From Paenibacillus lignilyticus (GTDB lineage: Bacteria; Bacillota; Bacilli; Paenibacillales; Paenibacillaceae), in the NCBI RefSeq assembly GCF_017942085.1, contig NZ_JAGKSP010000001.1, positions 1,054,001-1,118,000 of the forward strand: a stretch of DNA of 64,000 nt. Reading direction: 5' to 3'. Of the stretch, positions 44,612 to 53,887 are shown piece by piece (positions within the stretch are counted from its first letter, which is position 1; each line of letters begins with the position of its first letter). Under the pieces are notes generated by a model. That model saw only the letters and a program-made list of their open reading frames with translations. It did no database searches and had not been told where the DNA came from. The position numbers were made by a program, and so were the translations under genes.

Positions 44612-45757
44612 TTAACCTGGAAACAATATCGCAAGCAGCCTCTCAATTCTTTTGCCATACGTATGCTCTCGCATCGTCCGGTACATGCCGCGCATGGCGA
44701 TCGCTTTCCGTTCTTCCTCGTGCGCCAAATAATATTGAATTTTGTCTATCAACTCTTGCGGCGAAGAGTAGGTGACGATGTCTACATCGGGGGTATAAAA
44801 GGATACGAGATCGCTGCGCACATCCGTCAGCTGCAGCGCTGCACAGGCCGAAATCTCGAAGGTCCGCGGGTTCGGGGAAATCGCGCCGATGCCTGCACTG
44901 TTGTTGTTGAACGTTTCATCATCGTGGGCACGGTGCATGTTGATGACGATTTTGGCGCCGTTGTACATATTTGCGGTTTCATCGGGACCCATCCAGCGGC
45001 CAAGCTCAATCTTGCTCTTCATCAGTTGAAAATCCTTTAGCCGCTCCCACCAGATGCCGGAAATATGCGTATCCTTCGTAGCAAGAAATTTCGTCACTTC
45101 GTTAAAAAACTCAACGCGCCGCCAATATGCCGAGCCGATGAAGCAAATGTCATGACGCTGCGACCTCAAGGGATTGCGCGGTCTGAATGATGCCGGATCC
45201 GCTCCGAGCGGCAAATAATAGACATTCGGACAGCCTAAGCGGCGGTAATAGTCGACGCAAACCAGCTCCAGCGTGAATATTTCATCATAATGAGGCGCAA
45301 TGCCTGAGGTGATGTCCGTGTAGTACGGATCGTCCGTGAACCAAATGGCGGTACGAATGCCGGCTGCCCTCATGGCATCGGCTTGCGCGACATTGAATTG
45401 CAGACCATCGAGGACAATGACAATATCCGGTCTGATCCGCATTGCAATTTCTGCTACCGGCTGCAGGGTGTCGGTGATCGTCAGTTGGGTCACCTGCGCA
45501 CGAAGTGCATTCGCAATCGCTTCATCAAGCGGCGAATAAGGAAAACCTTTGCCGGTCGCGACAAACAGCACATGCGCCTGTCTGACCGCGAAGGTCTGAG
45601 TTTGTGCCGTATTTTGCAAGACCGACTCGCATTGACCGTACCAATGGCCATGCTGCCAGCCAAGCCGGAACCCGTCTACTCTGCCTCGCGCTTCACCCCT
45701 AAGGCTCCGAGCCACTTTCCCTTTGCGAATTCGGCGTCTTCGTCTTTTGGTCGCCAT
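44612..45757 (-). CDS. CgeB-type glycosyltransferase with polybasic glycine-tetrad N-terminus
   Basis: 381 aa from the ATG at 45757 (GAGGAG upstream). Residues 1-20 are almost all Arg/Lys (MATKRRRRRIRKGK). Then glycines occur every fourth residue (21, 25, 29, 33, 37, 41), with Phe/Trp after two of them. From ~60 on it is a CgeB/DUF3880-type GT-B enzyme: IWFTDDPYYTD, CFIGSAYWRRVEFFNEV, NPRTFEISACAALQLTDVR and a closing helix (RGMYRTMREHTYGKRIERLL). CgeB in Bacillus is a late sporulation protein of the outer spore surface. It is a paralog of the gene at 45793-46887. Confidence 0.85.
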   Translation of the reverse strand: MATKRRRRRIRKGKVARSLRGEARGRVDGFRLGWQHGHWYGQCESVLQNTAQTQTFAVRQAHVLFVATGKGFPYSPLDEAIANALRAQVTQLTITDTLQPVAEIAMRIRPDIVIVLDGLQFNVAQADAMRAAGIRTAIWFTDDPYYTDITSGIAPHYDEIFTLELVCVDYYRRLGCPNVYYLPLGADPASFRPRNPLRSQRHDICFIGSAYWRRVEFFNEVTKFLATKDTHISGIWWERLKDFQLMKSKIELGRWMGPDETANMYNGAKIVINMHRAHDDETFNNNSAGIGAISPNPRTFEISACAALQLTDVRSDLVSFYTPDVDIVTYSSPQELIDKIQYYLAHEEERKAIAMRGMYRTMREHTYGKRIERLLAILFPG

Positions 45758-45792
45758 TTCATTCACTCCTCTCTGCCTTCTTCTGCTCCGTA

Positions 45793-46887
45793 TCACCACG
45801 TCAACACCTCGGCAACCCGCTGCAAACGCTGAACGAAGGTATGGTCCTTCAAGGTCCGGTACAGTCCTCGTATCGCCATTTGCCTGCGCTGCTCTTCATG
45901 TTTTAAGTAGTAGTCCAGCTTCATAATCAGCTCCTCCGGTGAGCTGAAGGTGTCGAGTTCTACGCCGGGCACATAGTAGTTAGGCAAGTCTTCCCGTACA
46001 TCCGTCAGCTGCAGCGTCCCGCATGCCGCAATCTCATACGTGCGCGGATTAATGGATCTTCCCGGCAAGTTCAGCTCGTTCTTATTGTCCTTGCCCCGCT
46101 CCGTAGTCCGGTGCAAATTAATGACAATCTTGGCGCCGTTGTAGTAGCGGATCGATTCATCGACCGGCAGCCAGCCCATGCGGATGAATTTCTGCAGCTG
46201 CTTATAGTGGCGCAGCCTATCCCATAGGCCGCCTGCAATAAACACTTTGCGGTTCTTCAAGTAGGGAGCGATGGCATCGAAGAGCTCCACGCGGTTCCAG
46301 AATGCTTGCCCGATAAAACAAATATCGCTGCGATGTGCCGACTCCACTTTCATAGGCTTAAACCAATTGGGATCGACAGCCAGCGGCATGTAAGCCACCT
46401 CGGCGCAGCCAAGTCCTCTGTACAACTCCACCGTGCTCAGCTCATGCGTAAGGACAACATCGTAATGAGGCGCGATCGTCACCGTATCTGCCGTCACATA
46501 GGGATCATCCGCGAACCAAATGGCCGTACGAATGCCCATTGCCCGCACCGCATCGACCTGTTGCAAATGATCGTCCGGGAACACATGCAGGCCGTTCAGC
46601 ACCAGCATCCAATCCGGCCTAATGAAGGAGGCTTGCTCCGCCATGTGCTTGGCATCCGCCACATGCACCTCGCGCACAGTTTGGCGAAGCGCTTCAACGA
46701 TGCCCTGGTCGATTGCCTCGAAACCCTGCGGAATATACAGCACACAGACATTCCGTTTGGGGAATGCTGCGGCCGGATGCAGTCGCTTGTAAATGAAGTC
46801 GCAAGCGCCATCCCGCTGGCCATTGCCGTATCCAGCGGCGAATCCTTTTCTTGCTGCTTGGGCGTAAATTTTTCGCTTCGCCTGCAC
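45793..46887 (-). CDS. CgeB-type glycosyltransferase with glycine-tetrad N-terminus
   Basis: 364 aa. The GTG at 46887 is preferred because AGGGGTGGAG precedes it; the GTG at 46896 overlaps that signal. N-terminus MQAKRKIYAQAARK is followed by GFAA-GYGN-GQRD-GACD, glycine every fourth residue. The enzyme part matches its neighbour: IWFADDPYVTADTVTIAPHY, DICFIGQAFWNRVELFDAI, NPRTYEIAACGTLQLTDVRE and RGLYRTLKDHTFVQRLQRV. It is the first gene of the operon to 38141. Probably a UDP-sugar transferase building spore-surface glycan. Confidence 0.85.
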   Translation of the reverse strand: MQAKRKIYAQAARKGFAAGYGNGQRDGACDFIYKRLHPAAAFPKRNVCVLYIPQGFEAIDQGIVEALRQTVREVHVADAKHMAEQASFIRPDWMLVLNGLHVFPDDHLQQVDAVRAMGIRTAIWFADDPYVTADTVTIAPHYDVVLTHELSTVELYRGLGCAEVAYMPLAVDPNWFKPMKVESAHRSDICFIGQAFWNRVELFDAIAPYLKNRKVFIAGGLWDRLRHYKQLQKFIRMGWLPVDESIRYYNGAKIVINLHRTTERGKDNKNELNLPGRSINPRTYEIAACGTLQLTDVREDLPNYYVPGVELDTFSSPEELIMKLDYYLKHEEQRRQMAIRGLYRTLKDHTFVQRLQRVAEVLTW

Positions 46888-47071
46888 GCGCTCCACCCCT
46901 GATTTTCGAGTATTCTGTCTCCATATATATGCGAATGACAGGCAAGGCTCTTGGTCACTTGTCCGCTTGGCTTACAAAATTGGCGTTTGACCCCTAAGGC
47001 AGATTGTCTTGAAAAAAGTAGTATATTTCTGCCAGTACAGTCACATATTAAAAGAGGTTACGGCATGAACA

Positions 47072-47296
47072 ATGAAGGAGGGCTTGATTATTCATTTCTC
47101 AAAGAAAGTGGTTGAACCGATTCCGGAAGAGCAAACGTCCATTTGGACATGCAGTAACGAAGACTGCAGCTGCTGGATGCGAAATGATTTCTCATTCGGC
47201 GAATTTCCCAGCTGCCCCATCTGTCACTCCAGCATGACCAGCGAAATCAAATGCTTGCCCGTCCTCACCAACGGCACGAAGCGCAGCTTCCAGTAG
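47072..47296 (+). CDS. ydjO: Cold-inducible YdjO-like zinc-binding protein
   Basis: A small protein with WTCSNEDCSCWMRNDF and FPSCPICHSSM, the two cysteine clusters of the YdjO family (about 69 aa). The frame opens at ATG 47072, but AAGGAGGG lies inside its first codons, and the start with proper spacing would be the ATT at 47090, giving 68 aa, the family length. An ATT start would be unusual. Function unknown; zinc binding is inferred from the CxxC-type pairs. Confidence 0.8.
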   Translation: MKEGLIIHFSKKVVEPIPEEQTSIWTCSNEDCSCWMRNDFSFGEFPSCPICHSSMTSEIKCLPVLTNGTKRSFQ

Positions 47297-47381
47297 ATGA
47301 ATGGTCTGAGGTGACCTCTGGTCAACTCCGTATTCATCTCATACAGAAAGCTGCTGGACCTATGGGGCAGTAACAGATAAA

Positions 47382-47442
47382 CAGCATGAAGAGGCTGACT
47401 CTTAATCATCCACGATGATTAAAGGTCAGCCTCTTCATGCTG
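47382..47442. terminator. Long inverted repeat after ydjO
   Basis: CAGCATGAAGAGGCTGAC...TTAATCATC pairs with GATGATTAA...GTCAGCCTCTTCATGCTG, about 28 bp with two mismatches. CCTTTT follows on the plus strand, so it can act as terminator for ydjO. Confidence 0.65.
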
Positions 47443-47566
47443 CCTTTTCGACGGATGCACGGTGGAGCAGTGGCCATCGGCATGGAGACGGGACTGGGGT
47501 TCTGGGGTTGACTAGATGCTCATATGGGGGTACACCGTCAACGAATTCGCTCCATCGCCGAAACAC

Positions 47567-47850
47567 CAGTGAGAGTCGGTTTTTCCTACTCTCAGTTTCA
47601 TTTCGGCGCGGTTTCGGCGTTGAGAGACGGATTTCCCTACTCTCAGCGTCCGATGCAGCAGGAAAGGAGGTAGTTTGACCGCTGACAGTCGGTTTTCCCG
47701 ACTCTCAGCTTCATTTCGGCGCGGTTTCGGCGTTGAGAGTCGGATTTCCCTACTCTCAGCGTCCGACGCAGCAGGAAAGGAGGTTAGTTGGATGGCTGAG
47801 AGTTCGATTTCAGAACTCTCAGCTTCATTTCGGCACGATTTCGGCCCCAG
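47567..47850. repeat. 113-bp hairpin array, GAGAGTCG / GAGAGTTC stems
   Basis: Hairpins start at 47570, 47621, 47683 and 47797: 51, 62, then 114 bp. The last has stem GAGAGTTC/GAACTCTC, so both arms changed together from GAGAGTCG/CGACTCTC. Linkers (TTCATTTCGGCGCGGTTTCG) resemble those of the 8035 array. It lies between the convergent ydjO and chemoreceptor genes. Confidence 0.88.
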
Positions 47851-47865
47851 TCAGCCCCCTCATAA

Positions 47866-47910
47866 TAAAAAAGTGCCAATAAAGCCCCCACGGGACTTTA
47901 TTGGCACTCT
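47866..47910 (-). terminator. Terminator of the chemoreceptor gene
   Basis: AGTGCCAATAAAG pairs with CTTTATTGGCACT on the minus strand and is followed by six T. Confidence 0.9.
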
Positions 47911-47915
47911 CCATC

Positions 47916-49904
47916 CTAAACCGTAAACCTCGCCGCCGACTTGGATAACTGCTGCGACAGACCGGAAAGGCTTTGCGAGCTCATGGCCGTCTGCTCGGAG
48001 CTGGCCGAAGCTTCTTCGCTGACTGCCGCGATGTTCTCGATGGCTTCCAGCACTTCTCTTGTTTGGCGCGACTGCTCCTCGCTGGCAGCGGCGATATCGG
48101 TAACCTGCGATGTGACCTCGCCTACTTTCTGCGTGATGTGCACCAGGGACTCGCCGGTTTGTTTCGCGAACAGAACCGAATCGAGCGCCGCTTGCGAGCT
48201 CTCCGAGGCGAAGGTTTGCATCTCTTCGATAATGCCGGTAATTTGCTTCGCTGCCTCGCTGCTGCGCTCGGCCAGCTTGCGAACTTCCTCCGCCACAACG
48301 GAGAACCCTCTACCGTTCTCTCCGGCTCTGGCTGCTTCGATCGCCGCATTCAAGGCGAGCAGATTAGTTTGCTGCGCAATTTCATCAATAACGCCGATAA
48401 TTTCACCGATCTTCGACGACGCTTCCTGCAAGGTGCTCATTTTGTCGCTGAGCACATCCATGCTTTGAATCGAGAGCTGCACGATTCGATCGCTCTCCTC
48501 CGCTACATTTCGCGTATCGCCGCACAGATTCGCTGCACCCTCGGCACTAATGGCAACGGTATCGATTGCAACCGACAGCTCCTGCATCAGCTCGTTAATC
48601 GATTGGGCCGATTTTGCCTGTTCGTTGCTGCCTCTGGCGATCTCATCCGTGCTTTTCGTAATATCGATGGAAGCAACGGAAACGGAATTCGCTGACTCCT
48701 TCATATGTGCAATGACGCTGCGCAGGCTCGCTACCATATCGTTAAACGAACGGGAGAACTGGCCAACCTCGTCCCTCGAATTAAACTCACTGTTTACGGT
48801 CAAATCCCCTCTAGCCACCTTAGCTGAAATATCCGCCAACTGACGAAGCGAGCTGCGTGTGGAAATACAGAATCCGATGGTCAGATACGTCGCAAGCAGC
48901 AGGAGCAGCGAAATAAAGAGCGTGCTCTGCAACCGTTCGGAGGTGAATCCGTCCACCCGCTTGTGGAGCAAGTCATCAAGCACTGCCGAGGAGGTCTCGT
49001 ACAGGGAGAAAGCCGCCGAAATCGCTTCATCGCTCAGATCGTCCTTACTGCCGGCACCTACGGGTACCCGATCCGCCTCCATAAACCGTTCATTCATCTG
49101 CTCCACGAATTTGTTGAAAGAGGCTGCCGATTCCGTTGCAACGCGGCTCATATCCTCTCTCAAGCCGGGATTGTAGGCGTAAACCGTCTGCAAATTTTTC
49201 TCGATTTCCGCCAGATTGCTCTCGATTTGAGTCAAATTGCGATCCAATCGCCGCTTTGTCGCTTGCGACATCACACCGTCATAAATTGCCCGGTTTGCAA
49301 TGACAGCCGAAGAGCTAAGCAAATCGGTCATATACGGAAGCTTCACTAAGCTAATATCCATGATATAGTAGGAATCCAAATCCGGGTCCAAGACCAAATT
49401 CGAATGATCGCCTACCAGCGTAATTAACTCCAAATGATCCTGTACCAGCACGTCATATTGCTTATACTTGTCATCCAAGACACCCGCTTTAGGCAAGGTG
49501 CTCTTGAAATTCTGCCAGTCGGCCAGAAGCTTCTTCCAGCTCGTTTCCGTCCCCAGCTTCGACCCATATTTGTCTTCGAGCGTCTGCTGCTGCTTCATCG
49601 CCATCGTCATCAAGTTCTGACTCTCCGCAAGCGCCGCCTCACTGCCGATTTCGCCTAATTGCAGGGCAGTCGTCTGCTCGCGTAAGCTCAGTGCAATCCG
49701 AAGCATGTTCTTCATTCCTGCATTGTACTGATTCCCGATTAACTCCTTCTTGCCAAATTCAATGCCGACTTTCTTCTCCGAAATGTAGAAGTACATCAAT
49801 AATGCGACAGGGATGATGAGAACGACGCCAATAATGATGAATTTCTGCGCGTAGTTCAACCGATTCATCAGTTTAATAGCAGGATTAAAGATAGTGGTAA
49901 TCAT
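47916..49904 (-). CDS. Methyl-accepting chemotaxis protein
   Basis: 662 aa. First span near residues 23-43 ([19 protein letters not shown]), a ~280-residue ligand domain, second span near 325-345 ([16 protein letters not shown]), then HAMP ([20 protein letters not shown]) and the long coiled-coil signalling domain. The conserved hairpin tip is [20 protein letters not shown] and [18 protein letters not shown]. Binding of a signal outside changes CheA activity. GGGGAGG precedes the ATG at 49904. No che genes are in the window. The ligand domain gives no clue to its ligand. Confidence 0.92.
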   Translation of the reverse strand: MITTIFNPAIKLMNRLNYAQKFIIIGVVLIIPVALLMYFYISEKKVGIEFGKKELIGNQYNAGMKNMLRIALSLREQTTALQLGEIGSEAALAESQNLMTMAMKQQQTLEDKYGSKLGTETSWKKLLADWQNFKSTLPKAGVLDDKYKQYDVLVQDHLELITLVGDHSNLVLDPDLDSYYIMDISLVKLPYMTDLLSSSAVIANRAIYDGVMSQATKRRLDRNLTQIESNLAEIEKNLQTVYAYNPGLREDMSRVATESAASFNKFVEQMNERFMEADRVPVGAGSKDDLSDEAISAAFSLYETSSAVLDDLLHKRVDGFTSERLQSTLFISLLLLLATYLTIGFCISTRSSLRQLADISAKVARGDLTVNSEFNSRDEVGQFSRSFNDMVASLRSVIAHMKESANSVSVASIDITKSTDEIARGSNEQAKSAQSINELMQELSVAIDTVAISAEGAANLCGDTRNVAEESDRIVQLSIQSMDVLSDKMSTLQEASSKIGEIIGVIDEIAQQTNLLALNAAIEAARAGENGRGFSVVAEEVRKLAERSSEAAKQITGIIEEMQTFASESSQAALDSVLFAKQTGESLVHITQKVGEVTSQVTDIAAASEEQSRQTREVLEAIENIAAVSEEASASSEQTAMSSQSLSGLSQQLSKSAARFTV

Positions 49905-50084
49905 GGTGTTTCCTCCCCGTTAATCGTAGTCATCCCAAGCAAGCACTTCATTTGCACGATAACATTTTCGACAAAATTCATCATTCACCTTCTCATTTCG
50001 ACACTAAACTGCGTAAATTTCCCATAAAGTTGGCCGGATTTTCCATGCTGTCAGCAAAGTTACGCATTCCGTTTCGAAGAAAAA

Positions 50085-50131
50085 TAAAGAGCCGCCGATT
50101 CCTTCCCTTCAGGAAAGAACCGCCGGCTCCA
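50085..50131 (-). terminator. Terminator of the second sugar ABC operon
   Basis: GAGCCGGCGGTTCTTTCC pairs (imperfectly) with GGAAGGAATCGGCGGCTC on the minus strand and is followed by TTTATTTTTCTTC. Confidence 0.8.
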
Positions 50132-50135
50132 TCAA

Positions 50136-51722
50136 TTATTTCGATGCTTTCCAGGCATCGATCTGGGTTTGCATCTCCGCCAAAATCTTATCCAAACCCG
50201 CCTTCTTCAGCTTCTCGTTCATCTTCGTAAGCGTCGTATCCGGATCAGCAATACCGGTAATGAGTCCGGCATAGAATTCATCCACTACGGAAGCCGTTTG
50301 CGCAAGCTCGCTCTTCACATTGCTCGGGTCAAAGGAGAAGCCGAGCAGCTTGGAAGGAATCGCGGCTGCATTCTTGTCCGGGCCGGCAGGGAACCACTTC
50401 GGCTGTGTCGGGCTCGTGCGGTAAGAGTTGAACATATTGCCGTACTCCCAGCCGGAATCCATCCAATAGCCGGTATTGTCGATCTTCTGAATCAGATCAT
50501 CCTCGACCTTCGTATAATGTTTGCCTTCGATACCGAAGCTCATCAAATTGAACAGCTGCGGATCGGAATAAAGCAGGTTGTAGAACATCATCGCTCTGGC
50601 CGGATCCTTGGACGTACGGGAGATTGCCGTCATCGTTGCAATGATGGAGCCTGTGCTCATATAAGGCTTGGAGAATTCCACAGCCGCCACGTTCGCCGCA
50701 TCCCCGCCGCCGAATTTGGCCGCTTGGTTAGCCGCTGTATCCGGGTTGATAACGGTGAATGTGGACGTCACATATTTGCCGGCCAACTCATCGGAGTTCG
50801 TATCTTTCAATGTGGACGCATCTTTACGGATGATGCCTTTATCAAACCATTCATGCATGAGCTTCAAGAAGTTCGTGAACTCAGGCGTTTCATATAGGTT
50901 CACCACTTTGGTGCTGTCATCGTTGATATAGACGACGCCCGGGTTTTTCTGCGAGAAATATTCAATGCCAAGCGCGCTGCCGTAGTTACCCATGACATCG
51001 GTGTCGCCTTTCAAGCTGAACGGGAATTTATCCGGCTCGCCTGCTTTGACCTTCTCGAAGAACGGTGTAAAGTCCTGAAGGGTTTTGAATTGATCCGCTG
51101 TAAAGCCATATTTATCGAGGAACGTCTTGTTAATTAGGACGCCCGGTGTTCTTGCCAGTACTTGTGTATTGATGATGGCATAAAGCTTGCCTTTCACTTT
51201 GGCCGCATCCCATGCAGCTTCCGGCACCTGCTTCAGAATGTCCGGTCCGTACTGTGGAAGCAGATCCGTAATGTCGAGGAAAGCGCCTTTATTCACATTT
51301 TGCAAATAATCATTCGTCCAGTTGGAGGTGAAGATCAGATCGGCTTTCTCACCGGAAGCGGCAATCGCCTGCATTTTCTGATCATAAGTACCCCAATCGA
51401 CAAGCTGAATGTTCAGCGTCGCATTGATTTTCTCCTGCGTAATCTTGCTCATCTCATCCTGGACGAGCTTTGCATCCGGGAAAACGCTTTGCGGCAAATA
51501 CCATGTAATTTCGTAGGGATCGAGCTTGGATGCATCCGTTGCACCCGTGTTCTCCGCCGCATTGTTCGCCGCTGCGGTGTTTTCTGCCTTGGTATTTCCG
51601 GTATTCGCGGACGAGTTCGCCTCGTTCTCTGTGTTACTGTTGCCGCAGCCGCTGAGCAGCATGCTAACGGAAAGAACCGCTGTCAGTGTTGCCGTAACGA
51701 ACTTGAACCCTCTTCTTCTCAT
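50136..51722 (-). CDS. Sugar ABC transporter substrate-binding lipoprotein (LplA type, DUF3502)
   Basis: 528 aa from the ATG at 51722 (AGGAGGG 8 bases upstream). Lipobox LLSGC near residue 24, then a Asn/Ala/Glu-rich linker. The binding domain includes ITWYLPQSVFPDAKLVQDEM, RTSKDPARAMMFYNLLYSDP and the DUF3502-type end (LGFSFDPSNVKSELAQ, LDKILAEMQTQIDAW). It delivers an oligosaccharide to the permeases at 51821-53662. It is a paralog of 22821-24329, but that one has no lipid anchor. Confidence 0.9.
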   Translation of the reverse strand: MRRRGFKFVTATLTAVLSVSMLLSGCGNSNTENEANSSANTGNTKAENTAAANNAAENTGATDASKLDPYEITWYLPQSVFPDAKLVQDEMSKITQEKINATLNIQLVDWGTYDQKMQAIAASGEKADLIFTSNWTNDYLQNVNKGAFLDITDLLPQYGPDILKQVPEAAWDAAKVKGKLYAIINTQVLARTPGVLINKTFLDKYGFTADQFKTLQDFTPFFEKVKAGEPDKFPFSLKGDTDVMGNYGSALGIEYFSQKNPGVVYINDDSTKVVNLYETPEFTNFLKLMHEWFDKGIIRKDASTLKDTNSDELAGKYVTSTFTVINPDTAANQAAKFGGGDAANVAAVEFSKPYMSTGSIIATMTAISRTSKDPARAMMFYNLLYSDPQLFNLMSFGIEGKHYTKVEDDLIQKIDNTGYWMDSGWEYGNMFNSYRTSPTQPKWFPAGPDKNAAAIPSKLLGFSFDPSNVKSELAQTASVVDEFYAGLITGIADPDTTLTKMNEKLKKAGLDKILAEMQTQIDAWKASK

Positions 51723-51820
51723 TGAAATAACCCTCCTATGATTACTATTTATTATCATCCGAGAACGGACCGATAATCCAGTACAACTTTTCAAGCCGAG
51801 CCTGCACCCTTCATCAGCTT

Positions 51821-52711
51821 TTAGCCTTTCACTGCACCGACCGTTAACCCTTTGACCAAATATTTCTGGAAGAACGGGAACGCGAACAACATCGGCCCAG
51901 CCGCGAGAATCGCAATGGCCATACGAGATGATTCCGTCGGAATCGCGCTCAGATCAACGCTGATGCCGGCTTGCACATTCTTAGTCAGGAACTCGATATT
52001 GGTCATGATGCGGTTCAAGAAGAACTGCAGCGGGATCAGCTTCTCGTTCTGAATGTAGAGCATGGCCAGCCACCAATCGTTCCAGAACGCCAGCGCGTAG
52101 AACAACCCGATCGTCGCCAGAGCCGGCTTCGATAGCGGAAGAATGATTCGCACGAAAATGCTCGGCTCCGTTGCGCCGTCGATCTTCGCGGATTCGATGA
52201 TTTCAAACGGCAGTCCCTGCATAAACCCCTTCATCAGCATCGCGAACCAAGCACTGACGCCATACGGAAGAATCAAAGCCCAGATCGTATCCTGCAGATG
52301 CAGCACATTCGTCATGATCATGTATGAGGGAACAAGTCCCGCATTGAAGAGCAGCGTGAAGAACACGAAGAAGGTCGTTGCCTTGCCGTACCTGTAATCC
52401 TTACGCGTCATGACGTATGCAATCGAGGACGTAAGGAGAAGGGCGATTGCGGTTCCGACCACCGTGACAACCACCGTAATGAAATACGATTGCAGCAGCA
52501 GCTTCGGATTCTGAAGCAAATAAGAGTAGGCGGTAAACGTCAGCCGCTTCGGAATGAGCTGGTAACCGTACCTGGCAATGTCTGCGTCATAGGAGAGCGA
52601 GACCGATACCACGTACAGCAATGGAAAAATAATCAGAATCGACAGCAGGGTCAGAACCAATACGATCAGTACATGATTGCCGCCCGGCCTGCCCGCTCTA
52701 GCTGCGTGCAT
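51821..52711 (-). CDS. Sugar ABC transporter permease (LplC/YtcP type)
   Basis: 296 aa, six spans. EAA loop ESAKIDGATEPSIFVRIILP and C-terminus FQKYLVKGLTVGAVKG. GGAGGTGA precedes the ATG at 52711, 15 bases after the partner permease. The binding protein gene follows. No ATPase gene is adjacent, as in the first transporter. Confidence 0.9.
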   Translation of the reverse strand: MHAARAGRPGGNHVLIVLVLTLLSILIIFPLLYVVSVSLSYDADIARYGYQLIPKRLTFTAYSYLLQNPKLLLQSYFITVVVTVVGTAIALLLTSSIAYVMTRKDYRYGKATTFFVFFTLLFNAGLVPSYMIMTNVLHLQDTIWALILPYGVSAWFAMLMKGFMQGLPFEIIESAKIDGATEPSIFVRIILPLSKPALATIGLFYALAFWNDWWLAMLYIQNEKLIPLQFFLNRIMTNIEFLTKNVQAGISVDLSAIPTESSRMAIAILAAGPMLFAFPFFQKYLVKGLTVGAVKG

Positions 52712-52726
52712 TTGCGCTCACCTCCA

Positions 52727-53662
52727 TTAGAACAACGCGTTGTCCTTGCTGTATTTTCGAACGAGCAGATTCGTTGTCAGCACTAAGAGGAGTCCGACAA
52801 CCGCTTGATACAAACTTGCTGCCGAGGCCATTCCGAGATCCCCGACGACGCGCAGCGACCGATACACGTACGTGTCCATCACATCCGTGGTCGAGTAGAG
52901 CATCCCTGCGTCCCTCGGTATGAAGTAGAACAAGCCGAAGTCAGAGTAGAAAATACGGCCGATGTTCAACATGGTCAGCATCGTGATGAGCGGCGTAATT
53001 AATGGAATCGAGATGTTGCGAATCTGCTGAAAGCGGGACGCTCCGTCGATCGAAGCGGCTTCATAATAACTCGAATCAATCGCGAGCAATCCGGTGAAGA
53101 AAATAATCGCGGTGTAGCCGACGTTCTTCCACAGGTAAGTCAGCGTCAGAATGAGCGGCCAATAAGACGGATTGCCATACCAATCAATGGCCGTGCCATG
53201 GAATTGCTCCACTGCCTTATTGATGACGCCGTAGGTTGGGTTAAGCAGAATGTAGGTGACAAACCCGACGACGACCCACGAGAGAAAGTAAGGGAAGAAC
53301 AGGATCGTTTGGAAAATTTTCACGAGCCTTCTGCCCATTTCCGCCATCAACAGACCTACAATAACGGAGCAGATCGTCCCGACGATGATGAATACCCCAT
53401 TCAACAGGAGCGTGTTACGCGTGATCCGCAGCGCATCCTGGGAGTTAAAGAAGAACTTAAAATTGTTTAAGCCCGACCAGGCGCTGCCCCAAATGCCGTC
53501 GGCATAATTGATGTCTTTAAATGCGATCACGATGCCAAAGAGCGGCAGGTAATAGAAAATAAAGACGACGATGATCGCGGGCAGGCTGATCATTAATAAG
53601 CTTCTGCCTTTCGTGAAATGCTTCCATTCCTTCCTAAATGCCGAAGTGATTCCTCTGCTCAT
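52727..53662 (-). CDS. Sugar ABC transporter permease (LplB/YtcO type)
   Basis: 311 aa, six spans. EAA loop YYEAASIDGASRFQQIRNIS, with FYSDFGLFYFIPRDAGMLYS and a final KDNALF. AAAGGAGGA lies 4-6 bases before the ATG at 53662. First gene of the second transporter operon. Two CACTGTAC direct repeats lie 105-143 bases upstream. Confidence 0.9.
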   Translation of the reverse strand: MSRGITSAFRKEWKHFTKGRSLLMISLPAIIVVFIFYYLPLFGIVIAFKDINYADGIWGSAWSGLNNFKFFFNSQDALRITRNTLLLNGVFIIVGTICSVIVGLLMAEMGRRLVKIFQTILFFPYFLSWVVVGFVTYILLNPTYGVINKAVEQFHGTAIDWYGNPSYWPLILTLTYLWKNVGYTAIIFFTGLLAIDSSYYEAASIDGASRFQQIRNISIPLITPLITMLTMLNIGRIFYSDFGLFYFIPRDAGMLYSTTDVMDTYVYRSLRVVGDLGMASAASLYQAVVGLLLVLTTNLLVRKYSKDNALF

Positions 53663-53766
53663 GTGCTCCTCCTTTGTGCCGTTTTGCGATTTCGTTGTTT
53701 ACGATTCTGAGCATACGGCGCAATGGGTCATCGGCGAAACTGCTCATTTTTGCAGCGTCAAAAAAG

Positions 53767-53805
53767 CACTGTACCATATTAAAATGCGCCGAAAATCCAC
53801 TGTAC
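53767..53805. promoter_or_regulatory. CACTGTAC direct repeats, candidate regulator sites
   Basis: CACTGTAC at 53767-53774 and 53798-53805, 31 bp apart (about three helical turns), between the AraC-type regulator's terminator and the transporter start. AraC proteins often bind direct repeats spaced in this way. Confidence 0.35.
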
Positions 53806-53812
53806 AAAAACA

Positions 53813-53847
53813 AAAAAAGGCCGCCGATACTGGGATCGGCGGCCTTT
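53813..53847. terminator. Terminator between the AraC regulator gene and the transporter operon
   Basis: AAGGCCGCCGAT pairs with ATCGGCGGCCTT; seven T follow on the minus strand. The transcript of the gene ending at 54286 would include the hairpin array before it ends here. Confidence 0.85.
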
Positions 53848-53887
53848 TGCATCTCAACTTCCACAACGGCGGGGGAAATGAGGTGGG

